Virus record (IMG/VR): IMGVR_UViG_3300032116_000033
Span: 1 to 64,000 of that record
Length of the DNA stretch: 64,000 nucleotides
Origin: a virus
Direction: 5' to 3' (one strand)
Part shown: positions 15,848-24,625 of the stretch, one piece after another
Layout: every line of letters starts with the position of its first letter
Numbering within the stretch: position 1 is the stretch's first letter
Notes under the pieces: generated by a model
What the model was told of the DNA's origin: nothing
The model's database searches: none
The model's input: the letters and a program-made list of their open reading frames with translations, nothing else
Position numbers and translations under genes: made by a program

Positions 15848-17547
15848 TGTACGTAAAGTCAAAGTCTAAGGATATGATAGACGATCGCGATCAGCTGCAG
15901 CAGATCGTGACTTCTACGTTGTCTCGTATGGCTGCCATCGCGGGTCGCACCTTAGGCCCTGGCGGAACTATTGTTCTTATCGAACGCGAGGGAATGCCTC
16001 CCCTTATGACGAAGGACGGCGTGACCGTGATCAAATCGCTGGGGATGCCTAATGCGGCAGCAAATACAGTTCTTGACACTTGCAAGGAGATTTCGCTTAA
16101 CACAGCGCGAGATGCGGGTGATGGCACGACTACTGCGATCGTTCTCGCGGATGCGATTGTAAAGGCTGGATCTCTTTTCATGATGAGGAACGCACGATAC
16201 AATCCTCAGCGCTTAGTAAACGAGCTCCGCAAGTGCTACGACAAGATCATCGTTCCTTACCTTAGCGAAGTCTCGATCAAGGTCAAGTCAGACGACGATC
16301 TAAGGCGTGTGGCCCTGATCTCGGCAAACGGCGACCACGACGTGGCAAGCGTTGTAGTCAAGGCTTTCCTTGCGGCAGGCGAGGACGGCCATATCCTCAT
16401 CCAAGAGGACCAAGGCGGCGGTATGAGAGTAGAGACCGTCGACGGCTTCATCGTGACGTCTGGTCTCAAGGATCTAGGGTCTATCGGCTCTGTCTTCATC
16501 AACGATCGCGCCAACCAGCAGGTCAGGATGGACGCAGGTCTGGTAGTGCTTTTTGACGGCACGCTCAACGATCTGGTTCTGCCGGCAGCGATCCAGACAG
16601 CATGCGAGTCAGATCCTGACTTCTTCGGCAAGCCTATCATCGTCATGGCCCACGGGTTCGCAGACCCAGTGATCGAGAAATGTCTAAAGACCTCCAAGTC
16701 AGGCGTCACGGTTCTTCCGGTAAAGGTTCCCAAGTCTACTCTTGCAAACTCACGAACCATGTTCCTCCATGATATGGCAGCTTACACCGGTGCCACGGTG
16801 ATGGATCCTGCAACTGCGGCAAGCTTCGACACGAAACATTTCGGAGCCTTTACATCTGCTAAAGTGAACACATACGAGACCTTCATCCAGTGCGAGTCAG
16901 ACGCCGATCTCATCGACGAGCGCGTGTCAGAGCTCAAGGCGATAATGGCCGCCGCACACTCTGAGCATGACCGCGCACACCTTCGTGCAGCCATCGCAAA
17001 ATTAACCGGCGGTATCTCTACTATATGGGTAGGCGGCATCACGGACGCAGAGATCCGCGAGCGTCGCGATCGCGTTCAGGACGCGGTCGAGGCCGTAAGA
17101 TCTGCAGTAGCAGAAGGCATAGTCGCCGGCGGATGCGCGACCCATATCGCTCTTGCCGACCGCATCAGGCGATCAGAGCCGACGCCGGCGTGGGAGATAC
17201 TGGCCGATGCTCTAGAAAAACCCTTCAGCGTTCTTCTGTCGAACTGCGGCGAGTACGACCGGTACGCTGAACTTACGTCGGCCATCAGAGAGTCCATGGG
17301 CACGTCCGGGACGCCGAAGGTCGTGTTTGACGCAAGCGCGCACGAGATCGTCGATCCGTTCGATGCAGGCATCGTGGAGCCGGCGAAGGTCCATCGCGTG
17401 GCGATAGGAAACGCGTTATCGGTGGCATCGCTGATGGTGACGCTTGGCGGCATCGTTGTGGCGCCGCGTGACTACAACCTTGAGACCCAGATGGAGCTCA
17501 GCAAGGCTGCGTTCAAGGACATGCTAAACGACACGGGTGAAGAATGA
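15844..17547 (+). CDS. Phage GroEL-like chaperonin (567 aa)
   Basis: Clear group I chaperonin: GRTLGPGGT, TKDGVTV (the Asp matching GroEL Asp52), DAGDGTTTAIVLAD (ATP binding), and DRVQDAVEAVRSAVAEGIVAGG, where the Asp corresponds to GroEL Asp398 needed for hydrolysis. Length is near full size and all three domains appear present, but the C-terminal GGM repeats are missing. No GroES is visible here. Phage GroELs such as that of phage EL fold phage proteins; this one probably assists capsid or replication proteins. Confidence 0.92.
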   Translation: MMYVKSKSKDMIDDRDQLQQIVTSTLSRMAAIAGRTLGPGGTIVLIEREGMPPLMTKDGVTVIKSLGMPNAAANTVLDTCKEISLNTARDAGDGTTTAIVLADAIVKAGSLFMMRNARYNPQRLVNELRKCYDKIIVPYLSEVSIKVKSDDDLRRVALISANGDHDVASVVVKAFLAAGEDGHILIQEDQGGGMRVETVDGFIVTSGLKDLGSIGSVFINDRANQQVRMDAGLVVLFDGTLNDLVLPAAIQTACESDPDFFGKPIIVMAHGFADPVIEKCLKTSKSGVTVLPVKVPKSTLANSRTMFLHDMAAYTGATVMDPATAASFDTKHFGAFTSAKVNTYETFIQCESDADLIDERVSELKAIMAAAHSEHDRAHLRAAIAKLTGGISTIWVGGITDAEIRERRDRVQDAVEAVRSAVAEGIVAGGCATHIALADRIRRSEPTPAWEILADALEKPFSVLLSNCGEYDRYAELTSAIRESMGTSGTPKVVFDASAHEIVDPFDAGIVEPAKVHRVAIGNALSVASLMVTLGGIVVAPRDYNLETQMELSKAAFKDMLNDTGEE

Positions 17548-18293
17548 TTGCTATCCTAAACAACCAGTACGCTAGATACGCCATAGTCTTCTTTGCAGGC
17601 ATCGCCATGACGATCTTGCTCTATCCTAGTGAATCGACGTCGATCGTAGAGAAGGAAAAGATCCTTAATGAAACTCGCGCATCTTATGAGTCTAAGCTTC
17701 AAGAGTCCGAGAAGACCCTAAAGCAAGAGCGCGAGACGCATCAGAAAGATATCGAGACCGTTAGGCAAGAATCTTTCAGGCGTGAGCAAGAGCTTACGAC
17801 GAGGATCAGTTCTTTGTCCACCGAGAACTCTTCCTTGAAGCAGAAGACCAAGATGGTCACGGTAGAGAAGGTCCATCCAGACGGCACCGTGGAAAGAAAG
17901 ACCATCTCGACCTCCGAGCTCGAGTCTGAGACTCAAGTTATCGCTCAGATACAGAGAGAGGCCGAGGAGAAGATCGTGGACACAGTGTCTAAGCTCAAGT
18001 TCGAGCACGCCAGAGAGCTCAACGAGAAGACGTCCGTTCTTCAGACCAAGATCGACAAGCTCTCGCTGGAGCTTAACAAGAGCGAGAGTCTGCTAAAGGA
18101 AGAGCGCGAGAAGACATCGAGAACGACGTCTAATCCTAGACCGTTTGCGCTAGGACTAGGACTCAACACCGACAGACAGTACACTGTAGAGACCCATTAC
18201 ACCTTCTGGGGACCTGTCTACGTAGGTGCCTCGTATGATAGAGGGGGTATATCTAATGATAGAGCAGGCCTATCATTGGGGATAAGATTCTGA
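17544..18293 (+). CDS. Membrane-anchored coiled-coil protein (249 aa)
   Basis: One N-terminal transmembrane helix (about residues 11-28, YAIVFFAGIAMTILLYP), then ~150 residues of heptad-type coiled coil (charged, with repeated Leu and Glu/Lys), then a ~50-residue beta-rich C-terminal domain ending in GLSLGIRF. Overlaps the chaperonin stop by 4 nt. Topology recalls spanin or envelope-spanning proteins, with an outer-membrane-protein-like C-terminal Phe, but the family is not recognised. Confidence 0.65.
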   Translation: MIAILNNQYARYAIVFFAGIAMTILLYPSESTSIVEKEKILNETRASYESKLQESEKTLKQERETHQKDIETVRQESFRREQELTTRISSLSTENSSLKQKTKMVTVEKVHPDGTVERKTISTSELESETQVIAQIQREAEEKIVDTVSKLKFEHARELNEKTSVLQTKIDKLSLELNKSESLLKEEREKTSRTTSNPRPFALGLGLNTDRQYTVETHYTFWGPVYVGASYDRGGISNDRAGLSLGIRF

Positions 18294-18646
18294 TGCCTAA
18301 GTACAGATTCACGTGCAGGCAGTGCGAGGCCGAGATCGTCAAGTACGTTCCGGCCTCTACTCTTTATGCGGTGTGCAGCGTATGCGGAGGCGATATGCAG
18401 CGACTTATACCGTCTACGGTCGAGCAGTCTACGGTAAAAGAGATGGTCGACTCTTATTCCGGCATCCACCTTGCACCAGACAACAAAGAGATCCTTGAGG
18501 CCAGAAGGTCTGAATACTTCTGGGCAGTAGAGGTTCCAAGACTGGTTCAAGAGTATCCGCCAGATCACTGCCTTAAAGAGGGCTGGATCTACTACGACGA
18601 GCAGGGCAACATAAAAGTTCACACAAAACCACCGCACAAGAGGTGA
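18293..18646 (+). CDS. FmdB-like zinc-ribbon protein (117 aa)
   Basis: The N-terminal 45 residues (MPKYRFTCRQCEAEI ... CSVCGGDMQRLIPS) match the FmdB-family zinc ribbon: two CxxC pairs and the typical MPxYxxxC beginning. The remaining 70 residues are helical and polar. FmdB-like ribbons are found in small regulators and in phages; a nucleic-acid or protein-binding role is likely but the partner is unknown. Stop-start contact with both neighbours places it in the dut-sbcC operon. Confidence 0.7.
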   Translation: MPKYRFTCRQCEAEIVKYVPASTLYAVCSVCGGDMQRLIPSTVEQSTVKEMVDSYSGIHLAPDNKEILEARRSEYFWAVEVPRLVQEYPPDHCLKEGWIYYDEQGNIKVHTKPPHKR

Positions 18647-18649
18647 GTG

Positions 18650-20398
18650 ATGCGCATATCATCGCTGACGATCGAGAACATACTGTCGATCGAGCACGCG
18701 CATATCGACTTTCCCGAGAGCGGTCTTGTTCTCGTAGAAGGCTGGAACCACGACACAAACTCTGCAAACGGCGCAGGCAAGACCGCCATATTCGAGGCGC
18801 TTGCCTGGGGCATATTCAACCAGTTCCCAAGGTCAACGACCGTGTCAGAGTTCGTGCGAATAGGCTCGAAGCAGTCTAGGGTCTGCGTCGCCATCCATAC
18901 TCAGTACGGCAAGATAGAGGTCGAGCGAAGCAGACCCAAGGGCTTCAAAGCCACCCTTGACGGTGCCATACTCATGGAGGAAGAGTATCTCAAGCTTCTG
19001 CCCATAAACTACCAGCAGTTCGTGATCGCTCAGTATGCATGTCAGACAGGAGGACTAAGGTTCCTAGAGCTGAATGACTCAGGCCGCAAGGACCTTATCC
19101 TGGAGCTCATGAGAGCCGACGGTTTCGCAGACGCGAAGTCAAAGCTTGACTCAGAGCTTAAGGACAAGAACGCAGAGGTCTTAAGGATGACGAACGAGAT
19201 CTCTAACCTTCGAGCAAAGGTCTCTGCTTACCAGGAGAGCCTCATAGACGAGAGCGCCTGCGAGACAGAGATGCAGCGCATAAAAGAATCTGTGCTAGAG
19301 TCGAGTGCCAAGGTGTCTGATCTAGAGTCTCAGATCGACGACGAAGAAGACTACAGATATCAAGACACCATGGGAAAGCTCACGAACAAGCTCAACGAGA
19401 TATCGGTCAACAAGGGCAGATTAAACGTCTACAAGAAGATGCTTAAGGACATGACCGCACCAGAAGAGAGCCTCTCTCCTGACGGAGAGTGCCCGTGCTG
19501 CGGGGTGGACATAGACGTCGTTGACGGTAGGTTCGTCAAGCACGACAAAGTTTCGCTTAAGGCCAAGGCCGACGAAAGAAAGGCCGCGTACGACAAGCGG
19601 CGAGAAGACATCGTGTCGAGCATCAAGGACATAGAGTCTAAGATCTCGAAAGAGCAGCAGATATCAGACGCTCTCGACAGCGTCAGGCAGACCATAAAAG
19701 ACAGAGAAAGAGATAACAGGTCCGTGAGCAACAGGATCGCAGAGCTTAAGGCTTTCGTTAAGCAGTCTGAGATAAGGATGCAGATGATGCAGGCTTCTTT
19801 AGACAAGCAGTCTATAGTGTCTGAAAAGATACAGCACATCTCGCGCGAGATCCTAAAGCTCTCAGAGAAGCTCGACGAGAGAAAGGCAAGGATCGAGCTC
19901 CTTCAGACAGGGTCTATGATCCTGTCCCCGCTGGGCGTTCCAGCGTACGTCATGGACTCTGTGGTTCAAGGCATAAACGACAGGATACACGACATAATCC
20001 AGGTCGTGTGGCCGAGCTCCTCGTACGAGCTGTTGTCCTTCAAGGAAAATAAGTCCGGCAAGGTTACGACTAAGATGTCCGACAGCTTCGTGGTAGACGG
20101 CATCAAGCGAACTATAGGGTCACTGTCAGGCGGCGAGAGGAAATGTCTGTCTATTGCTATAGACTTTGCCATACTCAGCGTAGTGTCGTCGTATACCGGA
20201 GCAGATCTTAACCCATTGATATTAGACGAACCTTTTGACCACCTCGATGCCTCTAACCGCACAAAGATCGTGGAACTTCTTCAGGAGATGGCAAAGGATC
20301 GCTGTATAATAGTGATTGATCACGCTGCTGAGGCAAAGGCGATGTTTGATAAGTCAATAAGCGTCGTGAAGAAAAGCGGCATAACAATGGTATCATAA
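18650..20398 (+). CDS. SbcC/Rad50-like recombination ATPase, gp46 type (582 aa)
   Basis: Walker A NSANGAGKTAIFEAL near the N-terminus, long coiled coils with a zinc hook CPCC at about residue 281, then SLSGGERK (signature) and LILDEPFDHLD (Walker B) at the C-end. This is the split ABC ATPase of SbcC/Rad50; at 582 residues it matches phage gp46 rather than the 1000-residue bacterial protein. The likely nuclease partner SbcD lies at 33044-34036, unusually in a separate part of the region. Together they process DNA ends for recombination-dependent replication. Confidence 0.92.
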   Translation: MRISSLTIENILSIEHAHIDFPESGLVLVEGWNHDTNSANGAGKTAIFEALAWGIFNQFPRSTTVSEFVRIGSKQSRVCVAIHTQYGKIEVERSRPKGFKATLDGAILMEEEYLKLLPINYQQFVIAQYACQTGGLRFLELNDSGRKDLILELMRADGFADAKSKLDSELKDKNAEVLRMTNEISNLRAKVSAYQESLIDESACETEMQRIKESVLESSAKVSDLESQIDDEEDYRYQDTMGKLTNKLNEISVNKGRLNVYKKMLKDMTAPEESLSPDGECPCCGVDIDVVDGRFVKHDKVSLKAKADERKAAYDKRREDIVSSIKDIESKISKEQQISDALDSVRQTIKDRERDNRSVSNRIAELKAFVKQSEIRMQMMQASLDKQSIVSEKIQHISREILKLSEKLDERKARIELLQTGSMILSPLGVPAYVMDSVVQGINDRIHDIIQVVWPSSSYELLSFKENKSGKVTTKMSDSFVVDGIKRTIGSLSGGERKCLSIAIDFAILSVVSSYTGADLNPLILDEPFDHLDASNRTKIVELLQEMAKDRCIIVIDHAAEAKAMFDKSISVVKKSGITMVS

Positions 20399-20402
20399 GC
20401 AT

Positions 20403-20849
20403 ATGGAAACGTTGATTAAAAAACTCGCTCAGCTGTCTGACCTGCTCAAGGCAAGTCTGATGCCAAGCCTAAGGATGCCTTCAATTGATCCGCCAAAGCC
20501 ACCTAAGATGCCGTCTATGGCGCCAAAGTCTAAGAAGAACCCAATCAAGGTTGCGCAGCAGGTCGCGGCCCCTAGCGCAAAGGATTTTGCTATGCGACAA
20601 GCCACTTCTCAGGTCCAAGCGTCCAGTAACCCTCTTGCATACGCCACAAAATCCGAGGGCGAATCGCACCACTATCACATAACAGAGAACGGTCAGAGGA
20701 TCACCGACAAGCCTATGTCTCTGTCTGAGATCAACGCCAAGCACGGCGGGGTACAAAGACTCGAGTCGGCCGGCTTTCGGCTCGTCCCCGTCAAGAAAGA
20801 GAAGCTGACTCTCTCCAAGAACGGGCAGTGGACTCTCACAAAAGAGTGA
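20403..20849 (+). CDS. Proline/lysine-rich protein with C-terminal NGQW motif (148 aa)
   Basis: An unstructured Pro/Lys/Met-rich N-terminal half (SLRMPSIDPPKPPKM) is followed by a small folded segment (SHHYHITENGQRITDKPM). The extreme C-terminus is LSKNGQWTLTKE. The same NGQWxLxK signature occurs at the ends of three proteins of the virion block (60556, 61588, 62521), suggesting a shared docking peptide. Function unknown; may be a virion protein whose gene lies outside the head block. Confidence 0.65.
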   Translation: METLIKKLAQLSDLLKASLMPSLRMPSIDPPKPPKMPSMAPKSKKNPIKVAQQVAAPSAKDFAMRQATSQVQASSNPLAYATKSEGESHHYHITENGQRITDKPMSLSEINAKHGGVQRLESAGFRLVPVKKEKLTLSKNGQWTLTKE

Positions 20850-21496
20850 CCGTGAAAACCATACTCGCGATCGATCCTGGCCAATCGTGCGGATACTCGG
20901 TAGTCAAGATCGACGGCGATCGCTGCGAGATCGTCGAGTACGGTTTCATAGACGTAGACAACTCCTCGCCGTACCTCGGTGACTGGTGCATAGACCTTCA
21001 AGACAGACTCACCTTAGTGCAAGACCGCATAAAAGCAGACGAGATCGCCGTAGAGGATTATTTCTACTCTACAAGGTTCAAGCAGGGCGCGAACGTTAAC
21101 CCAGCCTACAGGACCGCGATTCATATGTGGTGCAGAAAGCAGGGTCTTCACTACGAGGTCCTGAACATCTCTAACTGGAAGGTGTTCGCTGCCGGAAGAT
21201 CTACTCCCACCAAAGAGCAGAAATTGCGCTGGGGCAAAGAGCCGGCCAAGAAGCTTATGGTAGTAGAGGCACTGTGGAGAAGATTCAACATCCGCTTTCC
21301 TAACCACAGCATCTCAGAGGCCACCGGAAAGCCCATAATGTTCAGGTTCGACGTTGTCGACGCCGTAGCTCAGGGAATGTATGCCGCGTACCTTCGATAC
21401 AACTGCAAGACGTACACGAGCCTAGTTCCTGTGCCGCCAGACTTTACCTTCAAGAAGATCAGCAAGAAACAATTCGCGTACGACGATCTTGTATAA
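20846..21496 (+). CDS. RuvC-like Holliday junction resolvase (216 aa)
   Basis: GTG start overlaps the previous stop (GTGA); another GTG two codons on is possible. The RNase H-fold motifs are TILAIDPGQSCGYSVV (catalytic Asp), IAVEDYFYS (catalytic Glu) and FDVVDAVAQGMYAAY (last Asp pair), in the order of RuvC. It would resolve Holliday or branched junctions, as T4 gp49 does before packaging. Neighbouring SbcC supports a recombination role. Confidence 0.85.
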   Translation: MTVKTILAIDPGQSCGYSVVKIDGDRCEIVEYGFIDVDNSSPYLGDWCIDLQDRLTLVQDRIKADEIAVEDYFYSTRFKQGANVNPAYRTAIHMWCRKQGLHYEVLNISNWKVFAAGRSTPTKEQKLRWGKEPAKKLMVVEALWRRFNIRFPNHSISEATGKPIMFRFDVVDAVAQGMYAAYLRYNCKTYTSLVPVPPDFTFKKISKKQFAYDDLV

Positions 21497-21532
21497 AGAC
21501 CCTCGATCAAATAAACAGCCACGGAGATCGAA

Positions 21533-21853
21533 ATGGCAAACAGCAAGGTCAACATCGGTAAAGCAAAAAACGTACTTTCTAAGGCGTTTGTCGAGAACAA
21601 CACCAGCATCACCCCAGAAGAAGCAGAGCACCTCATCGCAAAAGCAGAGCTCAAGATCAAGTTCCTGCGAGAAGAGAAAGCAGCAGACGACAAGCTCAAC
21701 GCTGCCAAGCAGATCGTCAAGGACCTCAACGAGGGCTACAACTCTGCTATCAAATACGAGAAGGCCAAGATCGACTTCCTTCTAGGAAAGATCGAGGAGA
21801 TCGAGTCTGGTGAAGTAAATCCGACATCAAGTCTTTCCCAAGCGTATCCGTGA
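21533..21853 (+). CDS. Small coiled-coil protein (106 aa)
   Basis: ATG after GGAGATCGAA (starts MANSKVNIGKAKNVL). Residues 28-90 are helical and charged (AEHLIAKAELKIKFLREE, AKIDFLLGKIEEIE), typical of a coiled-coil homo-oligomer. No domain recognised. Last gene of the dut to ruvC operon before a regulatory gap. Confidence 0.65.
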   Translation: MANSKVNIGKAKNVLSKAFVENNTSITPEEAEHLIAKAELKIKFLREEKAADDKLNAAKQIVKDLNEGYNSAIKYEKAKIDFLLGKIEEIESGEVNPTSSLSQAYP

Positions 21854-22011
21854 CGCGCGGAATGGTGAGCCCATAAAAGAAGTTGTTGCTCTAAGCTGCT
21901 GAAATGTATCAGCTACGTTACAGCTGGATAAGGCCTGGGCATGCCTAACTGCCCACCTAATCTGCCCATGGCGTATAATAGTCTCTGAGCTTTGCGTTCC
22001 AAGGAGACAAT
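21854..22011 (+). promoter_or_regulatory. Leader with conserved hairpin block and TATAAT promoter
   Basis: A 158-bp gap. CCTGGGCATG at 21934-21943 with TGGGC (21936-21940) can pair with GCCCA at 21951-21955 or alternatively at 21964-21968. The block CCTGGGCATG...GCCCACCTAATC matches the end of the dUTPase leader (14635-14664). A -10-like TATAAT stands at 21974-21979 (preceded by GCG), with no -35 at 17 bp. AAGGAG for the next gene follows. Confidence 0.5.
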
Positions 22012-22614
22012 ATGGCCACCCTGAAATCACTCTACTTAGACGGCAACAACGGCCTCAACGGCAAGCTGGCCGAGGCGTTCGATCTAGGCCGCAGATTCAT
22101 ACTTCCTAGGTACGACGATGTGGTTCTAGAAGATGCCGTAGACATCTCGACCACGTCTCCTATGTTCACCATCAAGAACTCAGGATCTAACGCGCCGATA
22201 CTAGCCGGCTACACGGTCCGATATCTCGACTCAGGTGATATGGTCGAAAGGATCGTAGAGACCCCGGTTACGGCAGGATCCACGTTCGACACCACCGTAG
22301 CACCAGACAACGCGCTCAGCGACAAATCGCTGAGATACTCTAGCCCTCGTCCAGCCTCGTACGCCACCCTTCTCAGCGGTCTTCAGGCTGCTGCAGCAGC
22401 AGGAAAATCTGTGTTCACTGTCACGGTGACGACGACAGACAACACCACGTACCTAAGGCTCAAAGGCAACTATATGAAGGCATACTTCGCCGGCATATAC
22501 TACGCCTTGAACAAAGAAGGAATCTTCAACACATACGAGGTTTCTCTGAGCCTTGACACTAGTCAGGTGTCTTCGACCGGCATAATATTCAGCTTCACGT
22601 TCACATATTCTTAA
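22012..22614 (+). CDS. Structural-looking beta-rich protein of unknown function (200 aa)
   Basis: Starts ATGGCCACC after CCAAGGAG. The chain is Thr/Ser/Asp-rich with many beta strands (PMFTIKNSGSN, VFTVTVTTTD, TGIIFSFTFTYS) and no cysteines. Such proteins are usually virion components. It stands alone behind its own promoter, in the middle of replication genes, so it may be expressed at a different time from its neighbours. Not recognised. Confidence 0.6.
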   Translation: MATLKSLYLDGNNGLNGKLAEAFDLGRRFILPRYDDVVLEDAVDISTTSPMFTIKNSGSNAPILAGYTVRYLDSGDMVERIVETPVTAGSTFDTTVAPDNALSDKSLRYSSPRPASYATLLSGLQAAAAAGKSVFTVTVTTTDNTTYLRLKGNYMKAYFAGIYYALNKEGIFNTYEVSLSLDTSQVSSTGIIFSFTFTYS

Positions 22615-22665
22615 TCCTATGCCTGTGAAAAAGTTGTAGAATAATCTCCAATATAGGAGAATATT

Positions 22666-23001
22666 ATGAACTGGGCAGAGCATAGACATCATTTCAACAA
22701 GATGATCGAAGAAGAGACAGAGCTTCTGTATAAGAAGGGTCTTGAGTATGCCGGAGCCTCTGATTCTCTTGGCAACTTTAAGGACTGCGACGACATCGGC
22801 GTAGACCCTAAGCAGAAGCTGTGGATATACTTGTCTAAGCATCTATCATCTATCAAGAGCTACATCAAGAACGGTCAAGTATACTCTAACGAGAGCATCG
22901 AGAGCCGAATAGCAGACGCAAGAAACTATCTTGCTCTTTTGTATATGCTCATCCAAGAAGAGAAAGAGCAGAAGATCAAACTCCTTGAAAAGGCAGAGTG
23001 A
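22666..23001 (+). CDS. Small all-alpha protein of Nmad1/DUF1599-like or MazG-like type (111 aa)
   Basis: The features KKGLEYAGASDSLGNF, KHLSSIKSYIKNG, SNESIESRIADARNYLALL resemble an alpha-helical family common in phages (DUF1599, nucleotide modification associated), in which a conserved DY/EY-x-NF, a KH and an ESI-x-RI-x-D-x-x-NY follow in this order. MazG-like folds hydrolyse nucleotides, but activity cannot be shown. Overlaps the next gene's ATG by one base. Confidence 0.6.
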   Translation: MNWAEHRHHFNKMIEEETELLYKKGLEYAGASDSLGNFKDCDDIGVDPKQKLWIYLSKHLSSIKSYIKNGQVYSNESIESRIADARNYLALLYMLIQEEKEQKIKLLEKAE

Positions 23002-24590
23002 TGAAAGACAAGAAGAGCCATATAGTAAAGACGTACGTCAAGCTTGCAAAGAAGCTCAAGCGCGATATCAAGATGAAAGATCTTCAGGAAGCGGACATCA
23101 CCAAAGATATGGTCTCTCACCATTTCGGATCTTTGTCTGCGCTCGAGCGCGTCGCGAGAAACTACAAGCCTGACGATTTCTTCGATGTCCCCGTAGAGAA
23201 CCTTTACTCTCCTAAGGCTCTTGCATCGCTCAGGGACGACGTAAAAGCGCACTCAAGGTTCGTTGTGACTACGGCAGTGACCGGGTGTAACGTTCACGAC
23301 AAGTTCTACGCGTCGATAAAGACGTACTGCAAGGAAAACAACGCGAAGCTTCTTATCCTGATGTCGTCTGATCCTGCCCACACTAAGTCTAGGGAATGGG
23401 GTACTATCGCATCAAAGCTCAAGGATGAGACCATCGTTCTCGAGGACACGAAGCTGAACTCGAACGTCTTCTTGTCTACGATCAAGCTTTCAGCAAAGCA
23501 CATAGACCCGACGACGGGCCTAGGTCGCATCGGCCAGCGAAACGGTACGTTCATATATGCCTCTCCTAAGCAGAGGCTCAAAGCCGTGCCTACGTCCAAC
23601 AAAGAGCTCCCGCACTTCATGATGACCACCGGCGCCATCACGGCTCCCAACTACGCATCTGACATCTACATGTCGCAGCGTACTGCCTACATCGCAGAGC
23701 ACGACCACGTCCTAGGCGCGATCGTCGTGGAGATCAAGGATGACGAGATCTACCACTTTCGCCAGATCCAAGCTGACTCAAAGGGCGCGTTTTTCGATCT
23801 CGGCACAAAGTACACGTCTACAGCAACTACTCCTAGTAGGCCAGAGGCCTTCGTGCTTGGCGACTGGCACGCAGGATCCACGGACCCTAAGGCTCGCGAA
23901 GCGTGGTTCGCCGTGTCTAAGGAAACGAGACCCAAGCGGATAATCTTGCACGACGCCTTCGACGGCGTTTCCATAAACCATCACGAGCAACACTACAAAC
24001 TCCTTAAGGCAAAGCGCGCCGAAAAGGGCCAGCTTTCTCTTGAAGAAGAGCTCAAGATCCTTGGAAGAGACCTTGACGATATCGCGGCCATAACAGACGA
24101 GGTCGTCATCGTAAAATCGAACCACGATCAGTTCCTAGAGCGTTACCTTCAGGAAGCGCGCTACGTTCAAGATCCCCACAACCATCGTGTGGCCCTGACG
24201 CTAGCGATCGAGGTCCTGGACGGAAAAGATCCGCTTAAGTCAGCCATCTCGCGCTTCGTGAAGGCAGAGACTGCCAAGAAGCTCACATGGCTGTCGATAG
24301 ACGATGACTACACCGTCGAAGGCATACAGTGCGGGGCGCACGGCCATCTCGGCGCAAACGGTGCCAGAGGGAGTCTTCAGTCTATGGAGTCTTCGTACGG
24401 AAACTCTGTATCCGGTCACTCTCATACGCCAGAGATCCTAAGAGGAGCATGGTGCGTAGGGACGTCGTCTTATCTAAAGCTTGAGTACAACAAGGGCAGC
24501 TCTTCGTGGCTCCACTCGTCGTGCCTCGTTTATCAGGGCGGTGCTCGTCAGCTCATCAACGCCATAGACGGCGAATGGCACGTAGGATGA
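23001..24590 (+). CDS. Metallophosphoesterase with N-terminal HTH, A1-like (529 aa)
   Basis: N-terminal ~60 residues form a helix-turn-helix-like region (KDMVSHHFGSLSALERVARNY). The C-terminal half has calcineurin-type motifs: FVLGDWHAG, VIVKSNHDQFLERYL (the N-H-D signature) and SVSGHSHTPEI (GHxH). This architecture recalls the phage T5 A1 protein, implicated in host DNA degradation, but similarity to T5 A1 is from memory. Alternatively a nucleotide or DNA-end phosphatase/nuclease. An upstream coupling ATG supports the start. Confidence 0.75.
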   Translation: MKDKKSHIVKTYVKLAKKLKRDIKMKDLQEADITKDMVSHHFGSLSALERVARNYKPDDFFDVPVENLYSPKALASLRDDVKAHSRFVVTTAVTGCNVHDKFYASIKTYCKENNAKLLILMSSDPAHTKSREWGTIASKLKDETIVLEDTKLNSNVFLSTIKLSAKHIDPTTGLGRIGQRNGTFIYASPKQRLKAVPTSNKELPHFMMTTGAITAPNYASDIYMSQRTAYIAEHDHVLGAIVVEIKDDEIYHFRQIQADSKGAFFDLGTKYTSTATTPSRPEAFVLGDWHAGSTDPKAREAWFAVSKETRPKRIILHDAFDGVSINHHEQHYKLLKAKRAEKGQLSLEEELKILGRDLDDIAAITDEVVIVKSNHDQFLERYLQEARYVQDPHNHRVALTLAIEVLDGKDPLKSAISRFVKAETAKKLTWLSIDDDYTVEGIQCGAHGHLGANGARGSLQSMESSYGNSVSGHSHTPEILRGAWCVGTSSYLKLEYNKGSSSWLHSSCLVYQGGARQLINAIDGEWHVG

Positions 24591-24593
24591 TCG

Positions 24594-24599
24594 TATAAT
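24594..24599 (+). promoter_or_regulatory. -10-like GTATAAT before the polymerase gene
   Basis: TCGTATAATCC, 27 nt before the polymerase start; nothing like TTGACA stands at 16-18 bp. Member of the GTATAAT set seen at ten intergenic sites. Confidence 0.5.
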
Positions 24600-24625
24600 C
24601 CGATGGAACAGCCATCGGAGAAGAG

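Noticed and set aside
15155-15862. 235-codon minus-strand frame opposite the methyltransferase-like gene
   Set aside because: Same reasons: no start signal, antisense to a coupled operon gene.
20305-20310. GTATAAT near the end of the SbcC gene
   Set aside because: Within coding sequence; could serve the gene at 20403 but chance occurrence in AT-rich codons is as likely.
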